Assembly: GCF_001426485.1 (NCBI RefSeq)
Contig: NZ_LMET01000003.1
Coordinates: forward strand, 18,913 to 82,912
Reading direction: 5' to 3'
DNA length: 64,000 nt
Source of the DNA: Aeromicrobium sp. Root472D3
Lineage (GTDB): Bacteria > Actinomycetota > Actinomycetes > Propionibacteriales > Nocardioidaceae
Below are positions 51,554 to 60,052 of the stretch, one piece after another. Position 1 is the first letter of the stretch, and each line of letters begins with the position of its first letter. Under the pieces are notes generated by a model that was not told the DNA's origin, made no database searches, and worked only from the letters and a program-made list of their open reading frames with translations. The position numbers and the translations under genes are program-made.

Positions 51554-52753
51554 GTGAGGACACGACGGTGGGTGACGGCAGCGGTGGCGGCCGCGGTGAC
51601 GGCAGGACTCTCCGGCTGCACGTCGGACGAGTCGCCGACCGCGCGGACCACCCCGGCCGCCGTCCGGACGGTCGATCCCGCCGACGCCACGATGCTGGCG
51701 TTCGGCGACTCGCTCGAGGTCGTCGCCGAGCTGCCGTCCACGGGCGACGGCGATCGGGTGCAGTACTCCTCGTTCGCCTCGCAGGACGAGGTGCTCGGCA
51801 GCGCCACGCCCGAGGAGGAGCAGCTCGTGCAGGGTCGGACCACGACCCAGTCACGGCCGGTGCTCTACGACCTGCGGTCGAAGGCCTTCACGGTCCTCGA
51901 CGACAGCGACCGTCCTGAGCCGACGTGGGTCGTGAACGTCTCGGGCGATGCCGACACCATCGTGTGGGCCGAGGGATCGGGCACGTCGATCGACCACAGC
52001 AGGTTCACGGTGTATTCGCTCGACCGAGCCACGGGGCGGGCCGCGGCGCTCGCCGACTTCGACGACCCGGACGGCCAGATCGTCTACGGCTTCGATCTCG
52101 ACGTGTTCGACGGCACGGCGTACTTCAGCACGCCGGCCTACCCGGCCAAGCGGGGGCAGGAGGCGGTCTACGCGGTTCCCGTCGACGGTTCGGCGAAGCC
52201 GCGCGTCATCGCGGAGGGCGGTGAGCAGCTGCGCATCCGCGACGGCGTCCTGACCTATCTCGAGCGTGACCCCCGCGACGACCGGGCCTACCCGGCGCGC
52301 CACGCGTACGACCTGCGGACAGGGACGACGACGCCGGTGCCGGTCAGCGAGCACGCCGACGAGGACGGCTTCTGCGGCGCGACCGTCGCGCAGACGTGGT
52401 CGGCGTGGTGCGTCAAGCGATCCGACGCGGCCGACCCGAAGGCGAGCCCGCACCTGACGATCCACGAGACGTCGGGGCGCACGACCGAGTTCGGGACGTT
52501 TCCCACGGCCGACCGCGGCCGCTTCGAGCCGTTCGAGCTGATGGACCTGGGCCGTTGGACGGCGGTCGGCACCGACACGTCCAACGGGCAACAGCGTGAG
52601 TACCTCGTCGACCTCGACACCGAGGAGATGCTGAGATTCCCCGGCAACACGTCGTTCGGTCGGACCAGTCCGGACGACTCGCGGGTGCTGGTGACCTCGT
52701 ACGCCCGCGGGGGCGAGCCCGCGATGCAACGGGTCGTCGCCATCCCCGAGTAG
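51554..52753 (+). CDS. Putative lipoprotein with beta-propeller-like mature domain
   Basis: 399 residues. Lipoprotein signal with lipobox LSGC (Cys at 22). The mature part has repeated strand-turn units (TIVWAEGSG..FTVYSLDRATG; AYFSTPAYPAKRGQEAVYAVPVDG; LTYLERDP) that suggest a WD40/YVTN-like propeller. The evidence is pattern-based only. Two cysteines (FCGATV, AWCVKR) could form a disulfide. GTG 51554 follows TAGTCT (51542-51547) by 6 nt. Function unknown. Confidence 0.75.
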   Translation: MRTRRWVTAAVAAAVTAGLSGCTSDESPTARTTPAAVRTVDPADATMLAFGDSLEVVAELPSTGDGDRVQYSSFASQDEVLGSATPEEEQLVQGRTTTQSRPVLYDLRSKAFTVLDDSDRPEPTWVVNVSGDADTIVWAEGSGTSIDHSRFTVYSLDRATGRAAALADFDDPDGQIVYGFDLDVFDGTAYFSTPAYPAKRGQEAVYAVPVDGSAKPRVIAEGGEQLRIRDGVLTYLERDPRDDRAYPARHAYDLRTGTTTPVPVSEHADEDGFCGATVAQTWSAWCVKRSDAADPKASPHLTIHETSGRTTEFGTFPTADRGRFEPFELMDLGRWTAVGTDTSNGQQREYLVDLDTEEMLRFPGNTSFGRTSPDDSRVLVTSYARGGEPAMQRVVAIPE

Positions 52754-52799
52754 CGGCGATCGGGAGCTGCGCCCGTCGAACGGGGCCTACGGTGGGGGA

Positions 52800-53612
52800 G
52801 TGACCGGTGGTCGGCGGTGGACGGTGCTCGGTGTCGCTCGGGCGAGCCACCCGGGGCCCGCGGCGGCGGTGACGCTCGCGGCGGTGCTGCTCGCGCTGAC
52901 GTGGGGAGCATCGGCGCGAACGGCTGCCCTGATCGGGGTCGCGGCGCTCGCGGGTCAGCTGAGCGTCGGATGGTCCAACGACCTCGTCGACCGTCACCGT
53001 GACCGGACGTCGGGGCGCCGCGACAAGCCGTTGGCGACGGGCGACATCACGCCGACGTCGGTGCGGGCCGCGATCGTCGTCGCCCTCGTCGTGGCCGTGG
53101 CGACGTCGCTCTCGCTGGGTGCGCGACCCGGCGCGCTGCACGTGGTGCTGGTGGCGACGGGGTGGGCCTACAACCTGGGGCTCAAGCGCACCGTGGTCTC
53201 GTGGCTGCCGTACGCGGTCTGCTTCGGCGGCCTGCCGGTCGTGGTGTCGCTGGCGGCCCGCGGCGAGGTGGGCCCGGCGTGGATCGTCGTCGCGGGGGCC
53301 CTGCTCGGCACCGGGGCCCACCTGGTCAACGCGGTGCCCGACCTCGAGGACGACCGGCGCACCGGCGTGGTCGGCCTGCCCCACCGGCTCGGCGCGCGAG
53401 GGTCGGTCGACCTCGCGACGGCGCTGATGCTCGCCGGGACGGTCGTGACGGTCGTCGTGCCGGCCGAGGGTCTGGACGTGCTCGGCATCGCGGCGCTCGT
53501 GCTGTGCGCCGGCCTGTTGGTCGCGGGACGCGTGTCGGGCGGCCGGGGTGCGTTCCGGGCCGCGATGGGCATCGCGCTCGTCGACGTCGTCGCGCTGCTG
53601 CTGCGCAGCTGA
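52800..53612 (+). CDS. UbiA-family prenyltransferase-like membrane protein
   Basis: 270 residues, about eight helices. The first Asp-rich motif is NDLVDRHRD (60-68, NDxxDxxxD), the second is DLEDDRRTGVVGLP. RRDKPLATG follows the first, as in UbiA enzymes. It should transfer a polyprenyl group to an acceptor (quinone, heme, phospho-sugar), but the acceptor is not clear and no quinone genes are close. GTG 52800 follows TACGGT (52788-52793) by 6 nt. Confidence 0.87.
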   Translation: MTGGRRWTVLGVARASHPGPAAAVTLAAVLLALTWGASARTAALIGVAALAGQLSVGWSNDLVDRHRDRTSGRRDKPLATGDITPTSVRAAIVVALVVAVATSLSLGARPGALHVVLVATGWAYNLGLKRTVVSWLPYAVCFGGLPVVVSLAARGEVGPAWIVVAGALLGTGAHLVNAVPDLEDDRRTGVVGLPHRLGARGSVDLATALMLAGTVVTVVVPAEGLDVLGIAALVLCAGLLVAGRVSGGRGAFRAAMGIALVDVVALLLRS

Positions 53613-53653
53613 CGCGGGGAGGTCGGACGCGCCGAGCGCTGCATTCCCGTCCA

Positions 53654-53710
53654 CGAGTGGTGCGGCGTGGTCGGACACGCCGTCCCAGAACGTCCACTCC
53701 GCACCACTCG
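53654..53710. repeat. Inverted repeat between the ubiA-like gene and mmuM
   Basis: Perfect 12-bp arms CGAGTGGTGCGG (53654-53665) and CCGCACCACTCG (53699-53710) around 33 nt. The inner sequence has further symmetry (GTCGGACACG/CGTCC). A half-copy CGAGTGGTGCG is found at about 56978-56988. It may be a dispersed intergenic palindrome or a terminator for the two convergent genes. Confidence 0.65.
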
Positions 53711-53714
53711 CGGT

Positions 53715-54632
53715 TCAGCGCAGGGCGGAGGCCAGGGCCTCGACGTGGGCGGGGCCGACCTCGCAGCACCCGCCGACGAGGCGGGCCCCGGCCTCGACCC
53801 AGGCCGGGACGAGCGCGAGGTCGAACGACGCGTGCCCCGTCCAGGCGTGCCGGTCGGCGTCCCACGCGCGGCCCTGGTTGGGGTAGGCGACGCCCGCCGC
53901 CACGCCCGCGGCGCGCGCGACGTGCAGTGCCTCCAGCACGTCGTCGGGAGCGCAGCAGTTGACGCCGGCGGCGACGACCGACCGGCTGTCGGCGACGACC
54001 GCGAACGCCTCGTCGAGCGGCTGGCCCGCCCGGGTGCGACCGTCCGCGACGGCGTACGAGAACCACGCGTCGACGCCCAGGTCGTCGAGCAGCGGCACGA
54101 GCACCTCGGCCTCGCGGACGTCGGGGATCGTCTCGACGGCCAGGACGTCGGGGCCCGCCGCGGCGAGCACCTCGAGACGGCGCGCGTGGAAGTCGCGCAG
54201 CGTCCGGGCGGGCACCCCGTAGTGGCCGCGGTACTCCGAGCCGTCCGCCAGCGCCGCCCCGTACGGACCGACCGAGGCGGCGACCCACGACGGGGCGGAC
54301 GTCTCGAGGTCGCGGGCGTCACGGGCCAGCCGGACGCTGTCGCGCACGAGCTGCTCGGCGGCGTCGGCCGACATGCCGGCCGACACGAAGCCGTCGACGC
54401 TGGCCTGGTAGCTCGCGGTCGTCGACACCTGCGCGCCCGCCGACAGGTAGCGGCGGTGCGCCGCGACGACCTGCTCGGGGGAGTCGCGGAGCAGCGCGGC
54501 GGTCCAGAGGTCCGACGACAGGTCGCAGCCCGCCTCGTCCAGGACGACCGAGAGGCCGCCGTCGAGCACGACGACGGGGCCGGAGGCGATCGCGTCGCGC
54601 AGGGTGCCGGTCGGTGTCGCTTCGGTGGTCAT
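53715..54632 (-). CDS. mmuM: Homocysteine S-methyltransferase
   Basis: 305 residues of the zinc-dependent homocysteine methyltransferase fold. LDGGLSVVLDEAG at the N-terminus; zinc cysteines in GVNCCAP (about 215-220) and the tandem Cys of GGCCEVGP near the C-terminus. It uses S-methylmethionine or SAM to methylate homocysteine. ATG 54632 follows TAGGCT (54644-54639, minus strand) by 6 nt. Its -35 region overlaps the operator of the divergent MFS gene, so the TetR protein may control it too. Confidence 0.9.
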   Translation of the reverse strand: MTTEATPTGTLRDAIASGPVVVLDGGLSVVLDEAGCDLSSDLWTAALLRDSPEQVVAAHRRYLSAGAQVSTTASYQASVDGFVSAGMSADAAEQLVRDSVRLARDARDLETSAPSWVAASVGPYGAALADGSEYRGHYGVPARTLRDFHARRLEVLAAAGPDVLAVETIPDVREAEVLVPLLDDLGVDAWFSYAVADGRTRAGQPLDEAFAVVADSRSVVAAGVNCCAPDDVLEALHVARAAGVAAGVAYPNQGRAWDADRHAWTGHASFDLALVPAWVEAGARLVGGCCEVGPAHVEALASALR

Positions 54633-54660
54633 GGTCCGAGCCTAGACAGGTCGGGAGCCA

Positions 54661-54709
54661 CCTGATGTTGACACCATCAACATCAGGCGGCACAGTTGAT
54701 GTTGACACC
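54661..54709. promoter_or_regulatory. Operator repeats between mmuM and the MFS/TetR operon
   Basis: 54661-54687 is a perfect palindrome CCTGATGTTGA-cacca-TCAACATCAGG. The 13-mer TGATGTTGACACC (54663-54675) is repeated directly at 54697-54709. TTGACA occurs in both copies as a possible -35. This is the expected site of the TetR-type protein encoded downstream. Confidence 0.75.
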
Positions 54710-54727
54710 GTCTACTTAGGAGCTCCC

Positions 54728-56272
54728 GTGGTCCGCAAACCGCTCGTCCTGCTCACCGTGTGCCTCGCCGCGCTCACGATCAACCTGAGCACCATGATCG
54801 TCAACATCGCCCTGCCGACCCTCGCGGAGGACCTCGACGCAGGCACCCGCTCGCTGCTGTGGATCGTCGACGGCTACAACCTGGCCTTCGCCGCGCTGGT
54901 GCTGGCGATGGGCAGCCTCTCGGACCGCTTCGGTCGTCGTCCCGCCCTGATCGTCGGACTCGCCGGATTCGCGCTCAGCAACGCCGGGGCCGCGCTCGTC
55001 GACAGCAGCGGCGCCCTGATCGCCCTGCGCGTCGCGATGGGCGTGTTCGCCGCCCTCATCTTCCCGACGACGCTGTCGATCATCGCCAACACGTTCACGG
55101 GACGCCGCGAGCGGGCGTCCGCGCTCGGCCTGTGGGGCGCCTCGGTGGGCGTCGGCGTGGCGCTCGGACCCGTCGGCGGCGGGGTGCTGCTCTCCCACTT
55201 CTCGTGGCACAGCGTGTTCTGGGCCGTCGTGCCGGTCGCTGTCGCGACGATCGCGATGGCCGTCGTCTTCGTCCCCGAGTCGCGCGACACGACGGTGCCG
55301 CGCATCGACCGTCCCGGCTTCGTGATCTCGGTGGCGGCGCTCGGCATCCTGACCTGGACGATCATCGAGGCGCCGGCGCACGGGTGGGGCAGCCCCGAGA
55401 CGATCGTCGGGTTCGTCGTCGCGGCGCTGCTCGTGGCGTCCTTCGTCCGGGTCGAGCGGGCCGTCGCGCACCCCATGATCGACGTGACGCTGTTCCTCGA
55501 CCGCCGCTTCAGCGCGGCCTGCGCGGCCGTGACGATCGCCTTCTTCGCGCTGTTCGGGTTCGTCTTCCTGATCACGCAGTTCTTCCAGTTCGTCCGCGAC
55601 TACTCGGCGCTCGAGACGGGCGTGCGCTTCCTGCCCGTCGCGCTGTCGATCGCCGCCGCGTCGATCGTCGGCGGCATGCTGGCACCCCGCCTCGGCACCC
55701 GGGCGGTCGTGACGCCGGGCCTGGTCATGATGGGCGCGTCGTTCCTGTGGATCTCGACGATCGGGGCCGACGTCCCGTTCGCGACGGTCGTGGTGCCGCA
55801 GATGATCCTGCTGGGCGGCGGCATCGGCCTGGTCAGCACGCCGGCCACCGAGTCGATCATGCAGGTGCTGCCGCCCGCGCGGGCCGGCGTCGGCTCGGCC
55901 GTCAACGACGCGACCCGCGAGCTCGGCGGCACGCTGGGCGTCGCGGTCGTCGGCTCGCTGTTCTCGTTCCAGTACGGCGAGCGGGTCGTGAGCCTGCTCG
56001 GAGGCGCCGTCGACGCCCCCACCGCCGACCGCGCGGCCGACTCGGTCGGGTTCGCGCACGCCCTCGCGCAGCGCGTCCCGGGCCTCGAGACGGCGGTCGA
56101 CACGGCGTTCCTCGACGGCTTCGGCCAGGCCTGCCTGATCGTCGGCGTCCTGTGCCTGGTGGGTGCCGTGGTCGCCGCGCTGTCGCTGCCGGCCGACCGG
56201 TACGACCCGCTGGCGCCGGTCGAGCCCGAGCCCGTCGCCGCGGGGCCCGGCGGTGACCGGCCGATACGGTGA
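54728..56272 (+). CDS. DHA2-family MFS efflux transporter
   Basis: 514 residues, fourteen helices. LSTMIVNIALP (helix 1), SLSDRFGRRPAL (motif A), GPVGGGVLLSHFSWHSVFW (motif C) and FPTTLSIIANTF. It is a drug or metabolite:H+ antiporter. GTG 54728 has AGGAG at 54718-54722. The TetR gene starts 4 nt after its stop, and the operator palindrome lies upstream, a self-contained pump/repressor operon. Confidence 0.92.
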   Translation: MVRKPLVLLTVCLAALTINLSTMIVNIALPTLAEDLDAGTRSLLWIVDGYNLAFAALVLAMGSLSDRFGRRPALIVGLAGFALSNAGAALVDSSGALIALRVAMGVFAALIFPTTLSIIANTFTGRRERASALGLWGASVGVGVALGPVGGGVLLSHFSWHSVFWAVVPVAVATIAMAVVFVPESRDTTVPRIDRPGFVISVAALGILTWTIIEAPAHGWGSPETIVGFVVAALLVASFVRVERAVAHPMIDVTLFLDRRFSAACAAVTIAFFALFGFVFLITQFFQFVRDYSALETGVRFLPVALSIAAASIVGGMLAPRLGTRAVVTPGLVMMGASFLWISTIGADVPFATVVVPQMILLGGGIGLVSTPATESIMQVLPPARAGVGSAVNDATRELGGTLGVAVVGSLFSFQYGERVVSLLGGAVDAPTADRAADSVGFAHALAQRVPGLETAVDTAFLDGFGQACLIVGVLCLVGAVVAALSLPADRYDPLAPVEPEPVAAGPGGDRPIR

Positions 56273-56276
56273 GGGC

Positions 56277-56951
56277 ATGTCCGCCTCGTCGTACCACCAC
56301 GGCAACCTGAGGGAGGCCCTCGTCGAGGCCGCCGTCGAGGCCGCCAGGGCCAACGGACCGGACGGCGTGGCACTGCGCGAGCTGGCCCGGACGGTGGGCG
56401 TCTCGCACAGCGCCGCCTACCGGCACTTCTCGCACCGCGACGAGCTCGTGAGCGCCGTCGCGGTGCGCGCCATGGCGGGGCTGGTCGCCTCGATGCAGCA
56501 GCGGCTGGACGTCGTCGAGCAGGTCGGGTCCGCCGACGACGTGCTACGCGCGCGGCGGCGGCTGATCGCGGTCGGGCAGGGGTACGTCGCGTTCGCGCTG
56601 GGCGAGCCCGGCCTGTTCCGCTGCGCCTTCGCGTCCAAGACGGCCGCGGTCCCGGACGGTGACGTCCTCGCCGACCGGTCCGTGAACCCGTACGGCCTGC
56701 TCAGCGAGATGCTGGACGGTCTCGTCGACGTCGGGTTCCTGTCGCCCGAGGCCCGGGTCGGCGCCGAGATGACGTGCTGGTCGGCGGTGCACGGGTTCTC
56801 GGCGCTGCACCTCGACGGCCCGCTCGGCGAGGCCGACGACGTCGCGCGCGACGAGGCGCTCGACCACGTGCTCGCGGCGATCGACCGGTCGTACGCCGCG
56901 AGCACCGGCACCCCGATCCGTCCCGACGACGACATCTTCGCCCGCGGCTGA
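56277..56951 (+). CDS. TetR-family regulator with WHG-type C-terminal domain
   Basis: 224 residues. An N-terminal TetR helix-turn-helix beginning SYHHGNLREALVEAA (about 5-55, with VGVSHSAAYRHFSHRDELV), then a ligand domain containing CWSAVHGFSALHLDGPL, the WHG-type motif. It is likely the repressor of the MFS gene just upstream. TACGGT (56265-56270) ends 6 nt before ATG 56277, so a leaderless internal promoter is possible besides read-through. Confidence 0.9.
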   Translation: MSASSYHHGNLREALVEAAVEAARANGPDGVALRELARTVGVSHSAAYRHFSHRDELVSAVAVRAMAGLVASMQQRLDVVEQVGSADDVLRARRRLIAVGQGYVAFALGEPGLFRCAFASKTAAVPDGDVLADRSVNPYGLLSEMLDGLVDVGFLSPEARVGAEMTCWSAVHGFSALHLDGPLGEADDVARDEALDHVLAAIDRSYAASTGTPIRPDDDIFARG

Positions 56952-57010
56952 CGGCACCCGCGGCGACGACGACGGCGCGAGTGGTGCGTCCCGTCCGGGC
57001 CGGTCGGGGG

Positions 57011-57736
57011 TCACTCCGTGACGACGGCCTGCAGCTCGGCGAGGTAGCGGGCGTAGGCGTCGCGGGCGTCGGCCGACGGCCAGCCCGGCGGCTCCAGCTC
57101 GTCCGGCAGCAGGGGGTCGCGCGCGAGGTGGCGCACGAGGTGGGCCGCGACGGCCAGGCGGGGCCCCGGCTCGGACGTGGTCGTCAGGGCGGTCAGCACG
57201 CGCTCGGTCTCGTCGGCCCAGGCGGGCAGGTCCCACAGGGACGCCGCGAGGCCCGCCGATCCCTGGTGCGGGGTCGTGAGGAACGTCCGCACGTCGGGCG
57301 ACGGCGGGGCGGCGGCGTCGCGGCGCAGGTTGGCCGGTCGCATCCAGACGCCCTCGCGCAGCTCGCCCAGTCGGGCGTCGACGAGTCGCGACCGCAGTGC
57401 GGCGCGGTCTCCGCTGGGGCGCCCGGTCGTGACGACGACCGTCATCTCCCACGTGCCGTCCCACGGCGTGACGACCTCGTGGGCGTCCTGACGGTCGCGG
57501 CGCCCCACCAGGCGCGGGCCGAGGCGGTAGCGCGCACCGTCGCGCACGAGCTCGTCCGCGGCGACCGCCCGGGTCAGGGCCACGCGCACCGTCGCCGGGT
57601 TGATGTCGAGGTGGCGTGCCGCGGCCGCGAGCTGCGCGGCGCTGAGGCCGTCGGCGCCCGAGCCGAGGACGAGGCTGAGGACGACCGAGCGCGCGGGGAG
57701 CGGGGTGAACGCGGGCACCGGACTACTGTCGCACAC
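57011..57736 (-). CDS. PaaX-type transcriptional regulator
   Basis: 241 residues. N-terminal winged helix (ARSVVLSLVLGSGADGLSAAQLAAAARHLDINPATVRVALTRAVAADEL), central PaaX domain (WEMTVVVTTGRPSGDRAALRSRL) and the helical C-terminal domain. PaaX represses phenylacetyl-CoA or related acyl-CoA catabolism; no paa genes are near, but an acyl-CoA dehydrogenase-like gene is divergent, 51 nt away. The start at GTG 57736 is likely but a later GTG (VPAF) is possible. Confidence 0.85.
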   Translation of the reverse strand: MCDSSPVPAFTPLPARSVVLSLVLGSGADGLSAAQLAAAARHLDINPATVRVALTRAVAADELVRDGARYRLGPRLVGRRDRQDAHEVVTPWDGTWEMTVVVTTGRPSGDRAALRSRLVDARLGELREGVWMRPANLRRDAAAPPSPDVRTFLTTPHQGSAGLAASLWDLPAWADETERVLTALTTTSEPGPRLAVAAHLVRHLARDPLLPDELEPPGWPSADARDAYARYLAELQAVVTE

Positions 57737-57753
57737 GGGGTGTTACCAAGTGG

Positions 57754-57781
57754 TTGACAGTTGTCGTCTCGCGCGTAACAT
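57754..57781 (+). promoter_or_regulatory. Promoter of the AidB-like gene
   Basis: TTGACA (57754-57759), 16-nt spacer, TAACAT (57776-57781), 6 nt to the ATG. This is the best -35/-10 pair in the window. It lies in the 51-nt region shared with the PaaX-type gene, where that repressor would act. Confidence 0.75.
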
Positions 57782-57787
57782 CGAGTC

Positions 57788-59416
57788 ATGACGACGCACG
57801 AGGTGACGAACCAGGCCCCGCCGCTGGTCGGCCACGACACGAGCGACGACCGCGCGCTGCGCGAGGGCCTCGAGCGCGAGGGTGCGGGGTGGGCGCTCGA
57901 CGAGGTCTCGGCCCTCGGGCGTCTGGCGGGCACCGCCGAGGCCCAGCAGCTCGGCCGCGTCGCCGAGCGCGACCGGCCGGTCCTGCACACGCACGACCGG
58001 TACGGGCACCGCGTCGACGAGGTCGAGTACACGCCGGCGTACCACGAGCTCATGCGCACCGCGGTCGCCCACGGGCTGCACGGGGCGCCGTGGGCCGACG
58101 ACCGTGCGGGGGCCCACGTGGCGCGCGCCGCGAAGTTCGCGGTCTGGAACGTCGACGCGGGCCACGGCTGTCCCATCTCCATGACGTACGCCGTCGTGCC
58201 CGCCCTGCGCGCCGCACCGCGGCTGTCCGCGCAGCTCGAGCCGCTGCTGACGGGACGCGAGTACGACCCGGCGCTGCGCGACCCCGTCACGAAGCGCGGG
58301 CTGGTCGCGGGCATGTCGATGACCGAGAAGCAGGGCGGCTCCGACGTCCGCGCCAACACCACGACCGCCACCGAGCGTCCCGACGGGACGTTCGAGCTCG
58401 TCGGCCACAAGTGGTTCACGAGCGCGCCGATGTCGGACCTCTTCCTGACGCTCGCGCAGACCGCGTCGGGCCTGTCGTGCTTCATGGTGCCGCGCGTGCT
58501 GCCCGGCGGCGAGCGCAACCGCGTGCAGCTGATGCGGCTGAAGGACAAGCTCGGCAACCGCTCCAACGCCTCGTCCGAGATCGAGTACGACGGGGCGTCC
58601 GGGTGGCTGGTGGGCGAGGAGGGCCGCGGCGTGCGGACGATCGTCGAGATGGTCAACATGACCCGCCTCGACTGCGTCATCGGCTCGACCACCGCGATGC
58701 GCTCGGCCTTCGTCCAGGCGGTGCACCACACCCGCCACCGGTCGGCGTTCGGCCGCCGGCTCGTCGACCAGCCGCTGATGCGCAACGTGCTGGCCGACCT
58801 CGCGATCGAGTCGGAGGCCGCGACCACCGTCATGATGCGCCTGGCCGGGGCCAACGACCGGGCGATCCGCGGCGACGAGGGCGAGGCCGCCCTGCGACGC
58901 ATCGCCCTGGCCGTCACGAAGTACCACGTGTGCAAGCGGGCGCCGATGGTCGTCGGCGAGGCGCTGGAGTGCCTGGGCGGCAACGGCTACATCGAGGACT
59001 CCGACCTGCCCCGCATCTACCGCGAGGCACCGCTCCTGTCGATCTGGGAGGGCTCGGGCAACGTCGCCGCCCTCGACGCGCTGCGCGCCCTGGGCCGCGA
59101 GCCGCACACGCTCGACGCCTTCTTCGCCGAGGTCGAGCAGGCCGAGGGGGCGGACGTCCTCCTCGACGACGCACTCGGCCGGCTCAAGAAGGAGCTCGCG
59201 TCTCCCGACGACATCGAGCACCGTGCCCGCCGCGTCGTCGAGCAGCTCGCGACGGTGCTGCAGGGGTCGCTGCTGGTGCGGCACGCGCCACCGGCGGTGG
59301 CCGACGCGTTCTGCGCCTCGCGGCTCGACGGCGACCACGGCGCGGCCTACGGCACCCTGCCGACGGGGCTCGACCTCGACGCGATCCTCGAGCGGACGCA
59401 GCCCTCGGGGGCGTGA
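57788..59416 (+). CDS. AidB-like acyl-CoA dehydrogenase
   Basis: 542 residues. The length, the N-terminal extension and the segments GHGCPISMTYAVVPALR, GMSMTEKQGGSDVRANTT and LECLGGNGYIEDSDLPRIYREAPLLSIWEGSGN match AidB/isovaleryl-CoA dehydrogenase relatives. E. coli AidB is an FAD protein of the Ada response that binds DNA and may destroy alkylating agents. Whether this copy is a stress protein or a catabolic dehydrogenase is open; the divergent PaaX-type regulator favours an acyl-CoA ligand. Leaderless ATG 57788. Confidence 0.88.
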   Translation: MTTHEVTNQAPPLVGHDTSDDRALREGLEREGAGWALDEVSALGRLAGTAEAQQLGRVAERDRPVLHTHDRYGHRVDEVEYTPAYHELMRTAVAHGLHGAPWADDRAGAHVARAAKFAVWNVDAGHGCPISMTYAVVPALRAAPRLSAQLEPLLTGREYDPALRDPVTKRGLVAGMSMTEKQGGSDVRANTTTATERPDGTFELVGHKWFTSAPMSDLFLTLAQTASGLSCFMVPRVLPGGERNRVQLMRLKDKLGNRSNASSEIEYDGASGWLVGEEGRGVRTIVEMVNMTRLDCVIGSTTAMRSAFVQAVHHTRHRSAFGRRLVDQPLMRNVLADLAIESEAATTVMMRLAGANDRAIRGDEGEAALRRIALAVTKYHVCKRAPMVVGEALECLGGNGYIEDSDLPRIYREAPLLSIWEGSGNVAALDALRALGREPHTLDAFFAEVEQAEGADVLLDDALGRLKKELASPDDIEHRARRVVEQLATVLQGSLLVRHAPPAVADAFCASRLDGDHGAAYGTLPTGLDLDAILERTQPSGA

Positions 59417-59468
59417 CACGTCCGGGTCGGGATGGCAGGCTGTGACCACCTCGTCGAAGGAGTCACCC

Positions 59469-60032
59469 GTGCGCACCCTGATCGTCACCACGTTCGTGTC
59501 GCTCGACGGCGTCATGGAGGCGCCCGGGGGTGAGCCCGGCTACCGCAACTCCGGCTGGACGTTCAACGACGTCGAGTTCGTCCCCGAGGCGTACGAGATG
59601 AAGGGGCGCGAGCAGGAGGAGACCGGCGCGCTGCTGCTGGGCCGCGTCTCGTACGAGGCGTTCGCCCCGGTGTGGCCGACGATGGACGACTTCGCGGGCT
59701 ACAACGCGATGCCGCGGTACGTCGTGTCGACGACGCTGACGCACGACGACGAGCGGTGGCCCGCCACGATCCTGAGGTCGGTCGACGAGGTGGCAGACCT
59801 CAAGCAGACCGACGGCGGGCCGATCGCGGTGCACGGCAGCGCGACCCTGGCCAAGGCCCTCGCCGACGCCGGGCTCGTCGACCGGTACCACCTGCTGGTC
59901 TTCCCGGTGCTGCTCGGCGCCGGCAAGCGGCTGTTCGGCGCGTCGGACGTCGACGCGACGCGGCTGCGGCTGGTCGAGCACGACGTGTACGCCAACGGGA
60001 TCCAGAAGAACGTCTTCGACGTCGTCCGCTGA
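59469..60032 (+). CDS. RibD C-terminal / dihydrofolate reductase-like protein
   Basis: 187 residues of the RibD_C (YwjB/YyaP-like) family: MRTLIVTTFVSLDGVMEAPGG, ALLLGRVSYEAFAPVWP, VVSTTL, HGSATLAKALADAGLVD, VFPVLLGAGKRLF. It binds NADPH. True pyrimidine reductase or DHFR activity is unproven, and these stand-alone proteins are mostly uncharacterised. GTG 59469 with GAAGGAG. It lies 52 nt after the AidB-like gene, possibly co-transcribed. Confidence 0.87.
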   Translation: MRTLIVTTFVSLDGVMEAPGGEPGYRNSGWTFNDVEFVPEAYEMKGREQEETGALLLGRVSYEAFAPVWPTMDDFAGYNAMPRYVVSTTLTHDDERWPATILRSVDEVADLKQTDGGPIAVHGSATLAKALADAGLVDRYHLLVFPVLLGAGKRLFGASDVDATRLRLVEHDVYANGIQKNVFDVVR

Positions 60033-60052
60033 CGCCGGCCGGGCCGGGGGCC

